A DNA stretch of 64,000 nucleotides from Achromobacter dolens (GCF_902859745.1 NZ_CADIJW010000016.1:47786-111785), one strand, 5' to 3'; shown: positions 1-9,054, numbered from the stretch's first letter. Numbers and translations are program-made. Notes: generated by a model not told the origin, from the sequence alone.

Positions 1-482
1 AGCCGCAGCGTGGCGATGTGTTCGTGTTCCGCTATCCGGTGGATCCGGACGTCGATTACATCAAGCGCGTGGTGGGCCTGCCCGGTGACGAAATCGCCTA
101 CCTCGACAAAAAACTGTACGTGAACGGCCAATTGGTGCCACATACGCGCGACGGTGACTATTTCGAACCTGATCGTGTCTCCTATATTGCACAATATAAG
201 GAGAAATTGGGCGAAGTTAGCCACAATATCCTGCTTGATGAGAGCCGGCCGCAGGAGTATCGCCCGCAGTACCAATTTCCCAACCTCGGGAACTGCCAAT
301 ATTCCCGCGATGGGGTACGCTGCAAAGTACCCGAGGGGCAATACTTCGCCATGGGCGATAATCGGGATAACAGCGCCGACAGCCGATATTGGGGTTTCGT
401 GCCGGAATCCAATATCGTCGGGAAGGCCTTCTTCATCTGGATGAATTTCAGCGATCTCAGCCGCATTGGCCGGTTCAACTGA
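1..482 (+). CDS. lepB: Signal peptidase I, C-terminal part (5' end cut by window edge)
   Basis: Inner-membrane serine/lysine protease that removes signal peptides from exported proteins. The reading frame is open from base 3 and no start codon lies in the window, so the membrane anchors and the catalytic serine are missing here. Visible are the [10 protein letters not shown] stretch, the box with the catalytic lysine ([11 protein letters not shown], Lys codon at 63-65) and the C-terminal [17 protein letters not shown] box. The gene stops 2 bp before rnc, the usual lepB-rnc-era arrangement, and probably shares a transcript with it. Confidence 0.95.
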   Translation, partial: PQRGDVFVFRYPVDPDVDYIKRVVGLPGDEIAYLDKKLYVNGQLVPHTRDGDYFEPDRVSYIAQYKEKLGEVSHNILLDESRPQEYRPQYQFPNLGNCQYSRDGVRCKVPEGQYFAMGDNRDNSADSRYWGFVPESNIVGKAFFIWMNFSDLSRIGRFN

Positions 483-484
483 TT

Positions 485-1246
485 ATGTCGCTAGCCACGC
501 TAGAAAACCGGCTGGATCACCACTTCGGTGACCCAGCACTGCTTGAACAGGCGCTGACCCACCGCAGCCATGGGGCGCGCCACAACGAGCGCCTGGAGTT
601 CCTCGGGGATTCCGTGCTCAACTTCGTCGTCGCTGCGATGCTGTTCGAGCGTTACGCGAAGATCGACGAGGGCGATCTGTCGCGCCTGCGCGCCAACCTG
701 GTCAAGCAGGCCTCGCTGGCGGACATCGCCCAGCGCCTGGAGCTGTCCCAGTACCTGCGCCTGGGCGAAGGCGAACTGAAGAGTGGCGGTTTTCGCCGGC
801 CGTCGATCCTGGCCGACACGGTCGAAGCCCTGTTTGGCGCCGTGTTCCTGGACGCCGGCTTCGACGCCGCCCGCCGCGTGATCGTGCGTCAGTACCAGCC
901 GGTGCTGGCCTCGGTCGACCCCAAGACCCTGGGCAAGGACGCCAAGACCTTGCTGCAGGAATTCCTGCAAGGCCGCAAGCTGGCCTTGCCCGTGTACACC
1001 GTGGTGGCCACGCATGGCGCGGCCCACAGCCAGCAGTTCGAGGTCGAGTGCGCCATTCCGGCGCTCGAGATCAAGGTGAACGCGCCCGGCGCAAGCCGCC
1101 GCGCGGCCGAGCAGTCGGCCGCCAAGCTGGCGCTGGAGGCCGCGCAGGCCATCAGCCCGGCGTCCAAGGCCGCCCGCAAGTCGGGCAAGGCGCGCAAGAC
1201 CGCGCAGTTGTCGCTGCCCGTGGCAGTGTCCCAAGAGACTAAATGA
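485..1246 (+). CDS. rnc: Ribonuclease III
   Basis: Double-strand-specific endoribonuclease for rRNA and mRNA processing, 253 residues. The catalytic signature [13 protein letters not shown] lies at residues 33-45 (acidic residues E38 and D42), a second acidic helix follows ([16 protein letters not shown]), and a double-stranded-RNA-binding domain fills roughly residues 155-225, followed by a basic Ala/Lys-rich tail. The ATG at 485 is chosen because it follows the lepB stop by 2 bp and leaves a family-sized protein; longer in-frame starts would lie inside lepB. Its stop overlaps the era start as ATGA, indicating translational coupling. Confidence 0.96.
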   Translation: MSLATLENRLDHHFGDPALLEQALTHRSHGARHNERLEFLGDSVLNFVVAAMLFERYAKIDEGDLSRLRANLVKQASLADIAQRLELSQYLRLGEGELKSGGFRRPSILADTVEALFGAVFLDAGFDAARRVIVRQYQPVLASVDPKTLGKDAKTLLQEFLQGRKLALPVYTVVATHGAAHSQQFEVECAIPALEIKVNAPGASRRAAEQSAAKLALEAAQAISPASKAARKSGKARKTAQLSLPVAVSQETK

Positions 1247-2133
1247 GCGATACCCCTTTCCGTACCGGTTTCGTGGCCATCGTCGGCCGCCCCAACGTGG
1301 GCAAGTCCACGCTGACGAACGCGCTGATCGGTTCCAAGATATCCATCGTGTCGCGCAAGGCGCAGACTACGCGCCACCGCATCCACGGGGTGCTGACGCG
1401 CGACCACGAACAGTTCGTGTTCGTGGATACGCCGGGCTTCCAGACGCGCCATGGCGGCGCCATGAACCGCATGATGAACCGCGTGGTGACGCAGGCGCTG
1501 GCCGACGTCGACGTGGTGGTGCACGTGGTCGAGGCCGGCAAGTGGTCGGAGGGCGACGCCAAGCTGCTGCCGCTGCTGCCTGCGCCGGAGCGCACCATCC
1601 TGGTGATCAGCAAGATCGACGCGCTCAAGAACCGCGATGAGCTGTTCGCCTTCGTCTCGAAGATCATGGCGTTGCATCCGTTTGGCGCCGTGGTGCCGGT
1701 CAGCGCCACCAAGAACCAGCAGCTCGACCAGTTGCTGCAGGAAATCGCGGCGCGCCTGCCGGAAGGCGAGCCGATGTTCGAGGAAGACACCCTGACCGAC
1801 CGGCCGATGCGCTTCATCGCCGCCGAACTGGTGCGCGAGAAGATCTTCCGCCTGGTCGGCGACGAACTGCCCTACGGCTGTACGGTCGTGATCGAGCAGT
1901 GGGAAGAGACCGACAAGGGCGCGCGCATCGCCGCCTGCGTCGTGGTGGAGCGCGACAGCCACAAGCCGATCCTGCTGGGCACCGGCGGCATGCACATGAA
2001 GCGCATCGCCTCCGAGGCGCGGCAGGACATTGCCAAGCTGCTGGACAAGCCGGTGCACCTGGAGATCTACATCAAGGTGCGCAAGGGCTGGTCCGACCGC
2101 GAGAGTGCGCTGCGCGACCTGGGCTATGAGTAA
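1243..2133 (+). CDS. era: GTPase Era
   Basis: Essential GTPase that binds 16S rRNA and helps 30S subunit assembly, 296 residues. The P-loop GRPNVGKST is at residues 15-23, the G3 DTPGF follows, and the C-terminal KH RNA-binding domain ends in [18 protein letters not shown]. The usual G4 motif NKxD reads SKID here. The start overlaps the rnc stop by 4 bp, and the stop lies inside the beginning of recO, so rnc, era and recO are translated from one message. Confidence 0.96.
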   Translation: MSDTPFRTGFVAIVGRPNVGKSTLTNALIGSKISIVSRKAQTTRHRIHGVLTRDHEQFVFVDTPGFQTRHGGAMNRMMNRVVTQALADVDVVVHVVEAGKWSEGDAKLLPLLPAPERTILVISKIDALKNRDELFAFVSKIMALHPFGAVVPVSATKNQQLDQLLQEIAARLPEGEPMFEEDTLTDRPMRFIAAELVREKIFRLVGDELPYGCTVVIEQWEETDKGARIAACVVVERDSHKPILLGTGGMHMKRIASEARQDIAKLLDKPVHLEIYIKVRKGWSDRESALRDLGYE

Positions 2134-2713
2134 ACGGGCGCCTCGCGTCCAGGATCGCCCGGGATACATGCTCCACGCCACCGCGTGGCGCGAGACGTCC
2201 CTCATCGTTCAGACTTTCTCGCGCGACCACGGCTGTGTCGCCATGGTCGCCAAGGGCGCCAAGCGCCCGTATTCCGTGCTGCGTCCGGTGCTGTCGGCGT
2301 TCCAGCCGCTGCTGCTGTCGTGGACCGGCAACGGCGAGGTCAAGACCCTGACCCGCGCCGAGATCATGGGCGTGCGTGCCCTGAACGGCACCGCGCTGAT
2401 GTCGGCGTGGTACATGAATGAACTGCTGCTGCGCCTGTTGCCGCGCGAGGATGCCCATCCGCTGCTGTTCGACGCCTACGACATGGCGCTGCAGCAGTTG
2501 TCGGGCGGCACGCGCGCGGCGGGCGCCTTGCGCCGCTTCGAATGGACGCTGCTGCGCGAGACCGGCTACGGCGTGGATGAGGCGGAACCCGATTTCGACG
2601 ATCCCGTCATCGAGCCGGCCCTGCGCCGCGACCTGCGCGAACGCCTGGCCGAGAACCTGGCGGGCCGGCCCCTGGCCACGCGCCGGGTGCTGATGGACCT
2701 GCAGCGCATCTGA
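2126..2713 (+). CDS. recO: DNA repair protein RecO, shorter than usual
   Basis: RecFOR-pathway protein that helps load RecA on SSB-coated DNA. The N-terminal OB fold (RPGYMLHATAWRETSLIVQTF) and the conserved GEVKTL and YMNELLLRLL segments are clear, and the C-terminus ends with LAGRPLATRRVLMDLQ, matching the family end. The protein has only 195 residues against 242 in E. coli. The loss lies between GYGV and the last helix, where E. coli RecO carries about 40 more residues. Start ATG overlaps the era stop by 8 bp. The frame is otherwise intact, so it may be a clade-specific short form or an in-frame deletion. Confidence 0.88.
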   Translation: MSKRAPRVQDRPGYMLHATAWRETSLIVQTFSRDHGCVAMVAKGAKRPYSVLRPVLSAFQPLLLSWTGNGEVKTLTRAEIMGVRALNGTALMSAWYMNELLLRLLPREDAHPLLFDAYDMALQQLSGGTRAAGALRRFEWTLLRETGYGVDEAEPDFDDPVIEPALRRDLRERLAENLAGRPLATRRVLMDLQRI

Positions 2714-2731
2714 ACCCGCGGCGCGCCTGCC

Positions 2732-3649
2732 ATGACCTTCACGCTCAAGCAGGTCGAGACCTTCCGCACCGTCTATGAAACGGAAAGCGTGACCGCCGCG
2801 GCGCGGCGGCTCGATGTGTCGCCGGCCACGGTCAGCGCGACGCTGGCCGCGCTCGAGGCCAGCATCGAATTGCGGCTGTTCGAGCGCGTGCGCCAGCGCA
2901 TGCAGCGCACGCCCGAAGCCACGCTGCTGTACGAGGAGATCCGCCGCCTGAACGTCGGCCTGGAAAGCCTGGGCCGCAAGATCCGCGCGATCCGCGGGGC
3001 GGCCCAGCCGCGTCTGCGCATCGGCTGCATCCATGCCTACAGCGGGGCGGTCGTCAGCGATACCATCGCGCGCTTTCGCGAGCGTTATCCGGACACGCCC
3101 CTGTATCTGCAGATCCGGGATTCGAACACACTGCGCGACATGGTGGTGTCAGGCGAACTGGACTTGGCCGCCGTGGCGGATGAGTCGGAGCTGGAGGGCC
3201 TGCGCGGCCATCGCCTGGCCAGCCTGCGGGCCGTGACGGTGTTCCCGGACGGTCATCCGCTGGCGCGCCTGGAGCAGGTCGGACTGGCGCAACTGGCCGA
3301 GGTGGATGTGATCGCCCTGAATGCCGAGGATGCCTCGCGCCAGCGGCTGGACGCGCTGGTGCTGCAGGCCGGCCTCGGCCTGCGCGTCGCGATCGAGACG
3401 CCGTACTCGAGCACGGTGTGCCAGCTTGCGCTGGCCGGCCATGGCGTCGGCATCGCCAACCCCGCCACCGCGGTGGGGCTGGAAGCCGCGGGCTTGTGCC
3501 ACAGGCCCCTGGCGGCGCCCGTGCATTTCGAATGCCACATGATCCTGCATGGCAGCCGGCCGCTGTCGGAGGCTGGCAAGTACTGGGCGACCTGTCTGCG
3601 CGCGGCGTTGGCGCCGTTGGTGGAACGCTACGGTGTCAAGCGCGGCTGA
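2732..3649 (+). CDS. LysR-family transcriptional regulator
   Basis: 305 residues. An N-terminal winged helix-turn-helix occupies residues 4-62 (AARRLDVSPATVSATLAALE), followed by a LysR effector-binding domain from about residue 95. It begins 18 bp after recO on the same strand and faces the operon at 3683-6755 tail to tail, with 33 bp between the stops. That position makes the operon the likely target, although the regulator does not share its promoter region. The effector is not predictable. A candidate binding site lies at 6819-6844. Confidence 0.9.
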   Translation: MTFTLKQVETFRTVYETESVTAAARRLDVSPATVSATLAALEASIELRLFERVRQRMQRTPEATLLYEEIRRLNVGLESLGRKIRAIRGAAQPRLRIGCIHAYSGAVVSDTIARFRERYPDTPLYLQIRDSNTLRDMVVSGELDLAAVADESELEGLRGHRLASLRAVTVFPDGHPLARLEQVGLAQLAEVDVIALNAEDASRQRLDALVLQAGLGLRVAIETPYSSTVCQLALAGHGVGIANPATAVGLEAAGLCHRPLAAPVHFECHMILHGSRPLSEAGKYWATCLRAALAPLVERYGVKRG

Positions 3650-3682
3650 CGGGCTCGCGGTCCGCGCAGCAGTTGCCGCCGC

Positions 3683-4780
3683 CTAGCCGCGGCGGCCGTC
3701 CGCCGTCAGGATCAGCACCACCGACGATTCCGCATCAAGCTGGCCGGCGCGGCGCAACCGCGTGACCGCCGCCAGCGCGGCGGCCGATGACAGTTCCGTG
3801 GCCAGGCCCAGGCGCTCCAGCCGCTGCTGCGCCTGGGCGGCGGCGGCATCGGAGACCTCGACCGGCGAGCCGCCCGAGCGCGCCAGCGCTTCGAGCGATT
3901 GCAGGGTGACGGTACCGCCGGCGATAGAGTATTGATCGGTGGCCCCTTCCCACAGGCCGCGCGCATCGCCCGCGGCGCGCGCCCGCGACAGGCGGGCGAA
4001 CGGTTCCACCGCATGCAGCCGCGGCAGGCGCGGGATGCGGCCGGCGCGCAGCAATTGCTGCCAGCCCATCAGAATGCCCCACAGCAGGTCGCCGCGCGCG
4101 GTTGGCACGACGATGTCGGTGGGCAGGCCGCAGCGGTCGAACAATTCCTGCGCGATTGGCTTGTAGCCTTCGACGCCGTAGGGATGCGTGCCGACCGGCG
4201 GGTTGAGATAGTTGGTGCCGGCGAAAGCGCCCTGGTTGCGGCACAGGTCGGCGACATGGGGCCAGCGGCCCAGGCTGTCGTCGAATGCGGTCAGGCGGGC
4301 GCCGAAGCGCTGCATGGCCTCGCGCTGCAGCGGCGGGCAGTGGCGGGTGATGGCGATGTCGGCCTGCAAACCGGCGGCGGCGCAATAGGCCGCCAGCGAG
4401 ACGCCGGCATTGCCGCTGGAAGCCGCGGCCACACGCGTGGCGCCGGCCAGCCGGGCGCGCGACACCAGTTGCGCGGCCATGCGGTCCTTGTGGCTGCCGG
4501 TGGGGTTGGCGCTCTCGCATTTGAGCCAGAGCCGTCCCACGCCCTCGGCCTGCGCCAGCGCGGGCGCATCCAGGCAGGGCGTGGCGCCTTCGCCGAGCGT
4601 GACGGGGTCCAGCACCGGCAGGTCGATTGCGTCGCCGGAGCCTGCGGCGTACTGGCATTCCAGCGACGCGGGATGGCCGGCCTCCAGGCAATGCGGGCAG
4701 CCTTCCGGGTAGTCGGCGGGCGGCAGTTGGCTGTCGCAGCGGATGCAGCGCAGGCCGGACAAGCGGGGGTTCATCAGCAT
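3683..4780 (-). CDS. Threonine-synthase-like PLP-dependent lyase with N-terminal zinc ribbon
   Basis: 365-residue fold-type II pyridoxal-phosphate enzyme of the threonine synthase/threonine dehydratase group. A zinc ribbon is formed by C12, C15, C28 and C31. The Schiff-base lysine is K98 in GSHKDRM, and the phosphate-binding loop is SSGNAG at 121-126. It is the last gene of a minus-strand operon, 3 bp after the M14 deacylase gene. A biosynthetic ThrC would normally sit with hom/thrB, so with an uptake protein and a deacylase next to it a catabolic elimination or replacement reaction on an amino acid is more likely. The exact substrate is unknown. Confidence 0.8.
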   Translation of the reverse strand: MLMNPRLSGLRCIRCDSQLPPADYPEGCPHCLEAGHPASLECQYAAGSGDAIDLPVLDPVTLGEGATPCLDAPALAQAEGVGRLWLKCESANPTGSHKDRMAAQLVSRARLAGATRVAAASSGNAGVSLAAYCAAAGLQADIAITRHCPPLQREAMQRFGARLTAFDDSLGRWPHVADLCRNQGAFAGTNYLNPPVGTHPYGVEGYKPIAQELFDRCGLPTDIVVPTARGDLLWGILMGWQQLLRAGRIPRLPRLHAVEPFARLSRARAAGDARGLWEGATDQYSIAGGTVTLQSLEALARSGGSPVEVSDAAAAQAQQRLERLGLATELSSAAALAAVTRLRRAGQLDAESSVVLILTADGRRG

Positions 4781-4783
4781 GGG

Positions 4784-5761
4784 TCAGTACAACGAGGCAA
4801 GGGAGTCCAGGGGAAGGGCGGGGGCGACCTGCAGCAGGCAGTCGCCGTCGTCGCTGCGGGCGATGGCGCGCAGGCAGACGACGGTGCCGGCCTGCGGGCT
4901 GGCGAGGGCGCGCGCGGGCAGGTCGGGGCGGGCGGGTTCTATGAGCTGGCCGATGGTCTGGCCGGCGGTCACGGTCTGGCCCAGATCGACGGCGGGAATG
5001 AACACGCCCGGTTCGCGGCTGCGCAGGGTGGCGGCCGGCGCGTCCAGGTCGTGCAGCAACGGCGCCGGCTGGCGCGGCGTGGCGGCGGCCAGCAAGCCCA
5101 GTTCGGCCAGGCAGCCGAGCAGGCCGTCGCGGCAGCGTTCCACCAGCGCGCGGGTGGTCTCGCCGCCGCCGCCGATTTCCGCGCTCAGGCGCAGCACGCC
5201 CAGGCGGCTGGCGGCGGCCGGCATCGAACCGGATTCGCCGCCGCGAAAGAACACGCAATGCGGCAGGCCGAAGGCGCGGGCCAGGGACGGCAGGCGTTCA
5301 TCATAGGCGTCGTCGCCATAGCGGGTGATGACCGAAGACGGCAGGTAGCGCAGCGATGCGCCTCCGCTGTGGATGTCCACCAGTGCCTGGATGCGCGGCA
5401 GCAGCCGCGCCTCCAGGGCGGCGGCCACGCTCTCGGTATAGCCGCGCGCCGGCGCGCCGAGAAAGGCGCGGTTCAGGTTGCCGCCGTCGGAAGGCGACAG
5501 GCGCGTGCCGGCCAGCGAGGCCTCGGCGTTGGCGGCGGGCAGCAGGTAGACCGTGCCGCGCTGCAGGACGCCCGGCAGCAGTTGCCAGAGCTGCAGGATG
5601 GCCGCCTGGCCTTCCCATTCGTCGCCATGCACGCCGGCCATCAGCGCCACGGCCGGCCCGGGGCCGGCCTCGATCTTCAGCACCGGGATGGTGACGCGCC
5701 GGTAGGCCGACGCGTTGGTGGCGGCGGCGCAGGTGAAGTCTTCGCGGCTTACCTGGATCAT
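4784..5761 (-). CDS. M14-family deacylase (succinylglutamate desuccinylase/aspartoacylase type)
   Basis: 325-residue zinc-dependent amidohydrolase. Zinc ligands fit H45 and E48 (GVHGDE) and H131 (DIHSGG). The substrate-carboxylate motif GGNLNRAF is at 93-100, and the catalytic glutamate fits E195 in SAEIGGGG. Relatives remove acyl groups from N-acylated amino acids, for example AstE, aspartoacylase and the ectoine-pathway DoeB/EutE deacetylases. Here it lies between a periplasmic binding protein gene (31 bp upstream) and a PLP lyase gene (3 bp downstream), suggesting that an imported N-acyl amino acid is deacylated and then eliminated. The specific acyl substrate is inference. Confidence 0.82.
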   Translation of the reverse strand: MIQVSREDFTCAAATNASAYRRVTIPVLKIEAGPGPAVALMAGVHGDEWEGQAAILQLWQLLPGVLQRGTVYLLPAANAEASLAGTRLSPSDGGNLNRAFLGAPARGYTESVAAALEARLLPRIQALVDIHSGGASLRYLPSSVITRYGDDAYDERLPSLARAFGLPHCVFFRGGESGSMPAAASRLGVLRLSAEIGGGGETTRALVERCRDGLLGCLAELGLLAAATPRQPAPLLHDLDAPAATLRSREPGVFIPAVDLGQTVTAGQTIGQLIEPARPDLPARALASPQAGTVVCLRAIARSDDGDCLLQVAPALPLDSLASLY

Positions 5762-5792
5762 GGCGTGGCCTCCGGTCGCGGGCGAGGGTGTG

Positions 5793-6755
5793 TCAATCCA
5801 GCGTGGTGCCGGCGGCCTTGATGAGGGTTTCCCATTTGGGCAGTTCCTTCTGGATCTGGGTCTGGACGTCGGCGGGCGCGCCGCCGAGCGGCTCCTGCGA
5901 GCGGCTGCGCAGTTCGCGCGCGACGGGTTCCGCGCGCAGCGCGGCGTTCATCGCCGCGTTCAGCCGCGCGATGACGGCGGGCGGCGTGCCGGCCGGCGCC
6001 ACCAGCGCGCTCCAAGCCGATTGCTCGTAGTCGGGATAGCCTTGCTCAGCCACCGTCGGCACGTCCGGATTGGATGCCGCGCGGGCCTTGGTGGTGACAG
6101 CCAGCGCGCGCAGGCGGCCGTCCTTCAGATTGCCGATCAGGGGCGGCAGATTCTCCATCATCGAATCGACGTGGCCGCCCAGCAGGTCGGCCAACTGCGC
6201 GGCCGTGGCCTTATAGGGAATCTGCCGCACCGCCGCGCCGGTCTGGGCGATGAAAAGTTTGACGCCGACTTCGCTGGTGGTGCCGGGATCGGCCGACGTC
6301 ATGGTCAGGCGGTCGGGCTGGGCGCGGCTGGCGTCGATGAAGTTCTTGAGATCGCGGTAGGGCGAGGCCGCGTTGACGACGATGACGTTGGGGGTTTCGG
6401 CCACCAGGCCGATCGGCGTGATGTCGCGGTCCAGGTCATAGAGCTGCTGCTTGAAGAGATAGCGATGCAGCACCAGCGTGCCGACGTGGGCGTAGCCGAT
6501 GGTGTAGCCGTCGGCCGCGGCGCGCACCAGCGCCTGGGTGCCGATGCGGCCGCCCGCGCCCACGCGGTTTTCGATCACCACCGGCTGGCCGAGCACACGG
6601 CTCATTTCCTGGCCGACCAGGCGGGCGGTGATGTCGGCGTTGCCGCCAGCGGCGGCCGGCACGATCATCGTGATGGGCCGTTCCGGGTATTCGGCCAGCG
6701 CGGGCTGCGCGGTCAGGCAAAGCAACAGGGCGGCAAGGCTGGCGGAGCGTTTCAT
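5793..6755 (-). CDS. Bug-family tripartite tricarboxylate transporter substrate-binding protein
   Basis: 320-residue periplasmic solute-binding protein with a typical Sec signal peptide (cleavage after ALA at residue 21). The mature chain begins with YPERPITMIVPAAAGG and has the family IENRVGAGG and DGYTIGY motifs. No TctA/TctB membrane subunits are nearby. Orphan Bug proteins of this kind are very numerous in Bordetella and relatives. It is the first gene of the minus-strand operon with the M14 deacylase and the PLP enzyme, and probably delivers or senses the carboxylate or amino-acid substrate of that pathway. Confidence 0.9.
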   Translation of the reverse strand: MKRSASLAALLLCLTAQPALAEYPERPITMIVPAAAGGNADITARLVGQEMSRVLGQPVVIENRVGAGGRIGTQALVRAAADGYTIGYAHVGTLVLHRYLFKQQLYDLDRDITPIGLVAETPNVIVVNAASPYRDLKNFIDASRAQPDRLTMTSADPGTTSEVGVKLFIAQTGAAVRQIPYKATAAQLADLLGGHVDSMMENLPPLIGNLKDGRLRALAVTTKARAASNPDVPTVAEQGYPDYEQSAWSALVAPAGTPPAVIARLNAAMNAALRAEPVARELRSRSQEPLGGAPADVQTQIQKELPKWETLIKAAGTTLD

Positions 6756-6818
6756 GACGGTTCCCGGGACGTTGAGGGCTGCGCTATTGTGCGGCGGCCG
6801 CGCGGGGAATCCGTTTGG

Positions 6819-6844
6819 TTTTATCAGATGGTTGTTCGATAAAA
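6819..6844. promoter_or_regulatory. Inverted repeat, candidate operator of the Bug/M14/PLP operon
   Basis: TTTTATC (6819-6825) and GATAAAA (6838-6844) form a perfect 7-bp inverted repeat with a 12-nt centre, 64-89 bp upstream of the Bug gene start. The size and AT-rich arms fit a LysR-type site. The likely binder is the LysR protein encoded at 2732-3649. This is inference from symmetry and position only. Confidence 0.45.
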
Positions 6845-6845
6845 G

Positions 6846-8132
6846 CTAAGGCTGGGGTGGCGGCTGCCGATCGGCCTTGCGCCCCAGTCCGTAGCCGAGC
6901 GCCGCCGCAGCCAGCGCGCACAGCGCGCCCAGGAGGGCGATCAGCGCCACGCCGTGTCCCAGCGCATCGACCCCTGCCTTGACCCAGCCGCTGGCCGCGT
7001 CGCCTGCGCGGTAGACCACGGTGTCGATGACGTTCTTGGTCTTGTATTTGTCCTCGGGCGAGACCGCGGTGAAAAGCATCTCGCGTCCGGGTTTGACCAA
7101 CGCGTATTCGCCGGCGCGCCGCAGGATCATGGCCACGGCAAGCACCGCGAACACCGGGTAGGCCGCCAGCGCCAGGAACGCCAGCGCCATGGCCAGCGGC
7201 ACCGCCGCCATCAGGAATCGCACGCCCAGCCAGGCGGCGACGCGGCCGGTGAGGAATAGCTGCGACAACAGCGCCAGGGCCTGCACGATGAAGTCCAGCG
7301 TGGCGAAGACGCGGATGCGCTGCGCCCTGTCCGGGAAGGTCTCGGCCACCAGCCGCGCCTGCTCCATGTACAGGAAGGTGCTGAGGGTGGCCAGCAGCAG
7401 CACCAGCACGGCGATACCCAGCAGGTAAGGCGACTGGAATACCCGTGCCAGCCCCGCCAGCATGGCGCCCGGGATCGGGCGCGCCAGTTCAGCGGTCTCG
7501 GCTTCGGAGCGGGTCGCGGCGCGCCAGCGCAGCAGCCAGCGCTTGAGCGGCAGGGTGGCCGCCAGCAGCAGCGCCGACAACAGCAGCAGGCCGGCCGTGC
7601 CGAGCGTGCCCGCCAGCAGGCCGCCCAGCAAGGGGCCGCACAATCCCCCGGCGCTGGCGCCGGCGGCGATGAAGGCGAACAGGCGCTTGGCCGACGCCAT
7701 GCGGAAGACGTCGGCCATCAGGCTCCAGCCGAGCGAGACCACGAACAGGTTGAAGACCGACAACCACACGTAGAAGCTGCGCGCGGCCCAGACGCCATCG
7801 GGCTGCCAGTGGAACAGCGCCGCGTAGCCCGCCATGGTGGCGGCGAACACCGCGTAGGCCCAGGTCACCAGCGTGGCGCGCGGCACCCGGCCCGACAGCC
7901 AGCCGAACAGCGGCACCACCGCCAGCATGGCCAGGAACGTGGCGCTGAACAGCCATTGCAGTTGTTCGACGCCGGCCTGGATGCCCAGGGTCTCGCGGAT
8001 CGGCCGCAGCATGAAATAGCCGCAGAACAGGAAAAAGAAGAAGGCGAAGCCGCAGGCGCCCGCCGCCACCTCGCCGGGTTGGAGCCCCAGCGCTTGCGCC
8101 GCCCGCTGGCGCCAGGAGCCGGCGGCGCGCAT
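6846..8132 (-). CDS. MFS-type membrane transporter, distantly like the ATP/ADP translocase-related family
   Basis: 428 residues with about 12 hydrophobic segments. The N-terminal GFAFFFFLFCGYFMLRPIRE and the later AGASAGGLCGPLLGG and EYALVKPGREMLFT segments recall the NTP/NTP-exchange-like (TLC-related) MFS proteins of free-living proteobacteria. The substrate is unknown. It starts 4 bp after the stop of the aldo/keto reductase gene and is probably co-transcribed with it. The Bug operon follows 90 bp downstream with its own putative operator. Confidence 0.72.
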   Translation of the reverse strand: MRAAGSWRQRAAQALGLQPGEVAAGACGFAFFFFLFCGYFMLRPIRETLGIQAGVEQLQWLFSATFLAMLAVVPLFGWLSGRVPRATLVTWAYAVFAATMAGYAALFHWQPDGVWAARSFYVWLSVFNLFVVSLGWSLMADVFRMASAKRLFAFIAAGASAGGLCGPLLGGLLAGTLGTAGLLLLSALLLAATLPLKRWLLRWRAATRSEAETAELARPIPGAMLAGLARVFQSPYLLGIAVLVLLLATLSTFLYMEQARLVAETFPDRAQRIRVFATLDFIVQALALLSQLFLTGRVAAWLGVRFLMAAVPLAMALAFLALAAYPVFAVLAVAMILRRAGEYALVKPGREMLFTAVSPEDKYKTKNVIDTVVYRAGDAASGWVKAGVDALGHGVALIALLGALCALAAAALGYGLGRKADRQPPPQP

Positions 8133-8136
8133 GGCT

Positions 8137-9054
8137 TCAGCCCAGCAGGGCGGCGATGCGTTCGCGCAGCGCCGCGTCCGGTTGCGGACCGAAGCCGGCC
8201 CGCGCGTTGTCCACCATGTTGGCCGGCTTGGAGGTGGCGGGGATGACGGCGGTCACGGCGGGATGGCCGATGATGAATTTCAGGAACAACTGCGCCCATG
8301 AGGTGCAGTCGATTTCACCGGCCAGGGCCGGCAGCGGCCGGTCCCGGACCTGGCGGAACAGCGCGCCGTCCTGGAACGGGCGGTTGACCAGCACCGCGAC
8401 GCCATTGGCCTGGCAGGCCGGCAGCAGGCGCTTTTCGGCGTTGCGCGCGCCCACCGACAGATTGATCTGCAGGAAGTCGGGCTTTTCCTTTTCGACCAGC
8501 TCGGTCAGTTCGTCATGGGCGGCGTCGGTGTAGTGCGTGATGCCGAGGTAGCGCGTTACGCCCTGCTGCTTGAGTTCGCGCAGCAGCGCCAACTGGTTGC
8601 GGGTGTCGATCAGGTTGTGGACCTGGATCAGGTCGAGCTTCTGCGTCCGCAGCGCGCGTAGCGAGTTCTCGATCTGGCGCCGGGCCGCCTCGTGGCCCTG
8701 GGTGCTGATCTTGGTGGCCAGGAACACCAGCGGACGCCGGTCCGGCTCGCGCGCCAGCAGCGCTCCGGTGACGGCTTCGGCCTGTCCGTAGCTGGGGGCG
8801 GTGTCGATCAGCGAGCCGCGCGCCTCCAGCAAGGCGTCCACGACCTGCGCCAGCGGCGCCATGGCGGCCGCGTCCGAGGGCGACACATTGAAGGTGTCGG
8901 CGGTGCCCAGGCCGATCACCGGCAGCATGTCGCCGGTGGCCCCGATCGGGCGGGTCAGCATCGGCCGCTGGAGGCTCAGGGCGCTTGCCGTCCACGGCTG
9001 GGCCAGCAGCGATGCGCAGGCGGCGGCCTGCAGGAATCGACGGCGATCAGGCAT
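8137..9054 (-). CDS. Aldo/keto reductase with twin-arginine signal
   Basis: 305 residues. The N-terminus MPDRRRFLQAAACASLL carries an RRxFL twin-arginine motif and a hydrophobic stretch, so the enzyme is predicted to be exported folded with its cofactor. The rest is an aldo/keto reductase barrel (GLGTADTFN, LIDTAPSYGQAE, LIQVHNL). The ATG at 9054 is chosen because GGAG lies 7 bp before it. An in-frame ATG at 9090 sits within the terminator hairpin of the preceding gene. Followed 4 bp later by the MFS gene. Confidence 0.85.
   Translation of the reverse strand: MPDRRRFLQAAACASLLAQPWTASALSLQRPMLTRPIGATGDMLPVIGLGTADTFNVSPSDAAAMAPLAQVVDALLEARGSLIDTAPSYGQAEAVTGALLAREPDRRPLVFLATKISTQGHEAARRQIENSLRALRTQKLDLIQVHNLIDTRNQLALLRELKQQGVTRYLGITHYTDAAHDELTELVEKEKPDFLQINLSVGARNAEKRLLPACQANGVAVLVNRPFQDGALFRQVRDRPLPALAGEIDCTSWAQLFLKFIIGHPAVTAVIPATSKPANMVDNARAGFGPQPDAALRERIAALLG

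Noticed and set aside
3899-5821. A 640-codon plus-strand frame across the PLP and M14 genes
   Set aside because: Ala/Gly/Arg/Gln-rich shadow without motifs; both minus-strand genes have complete active sites.
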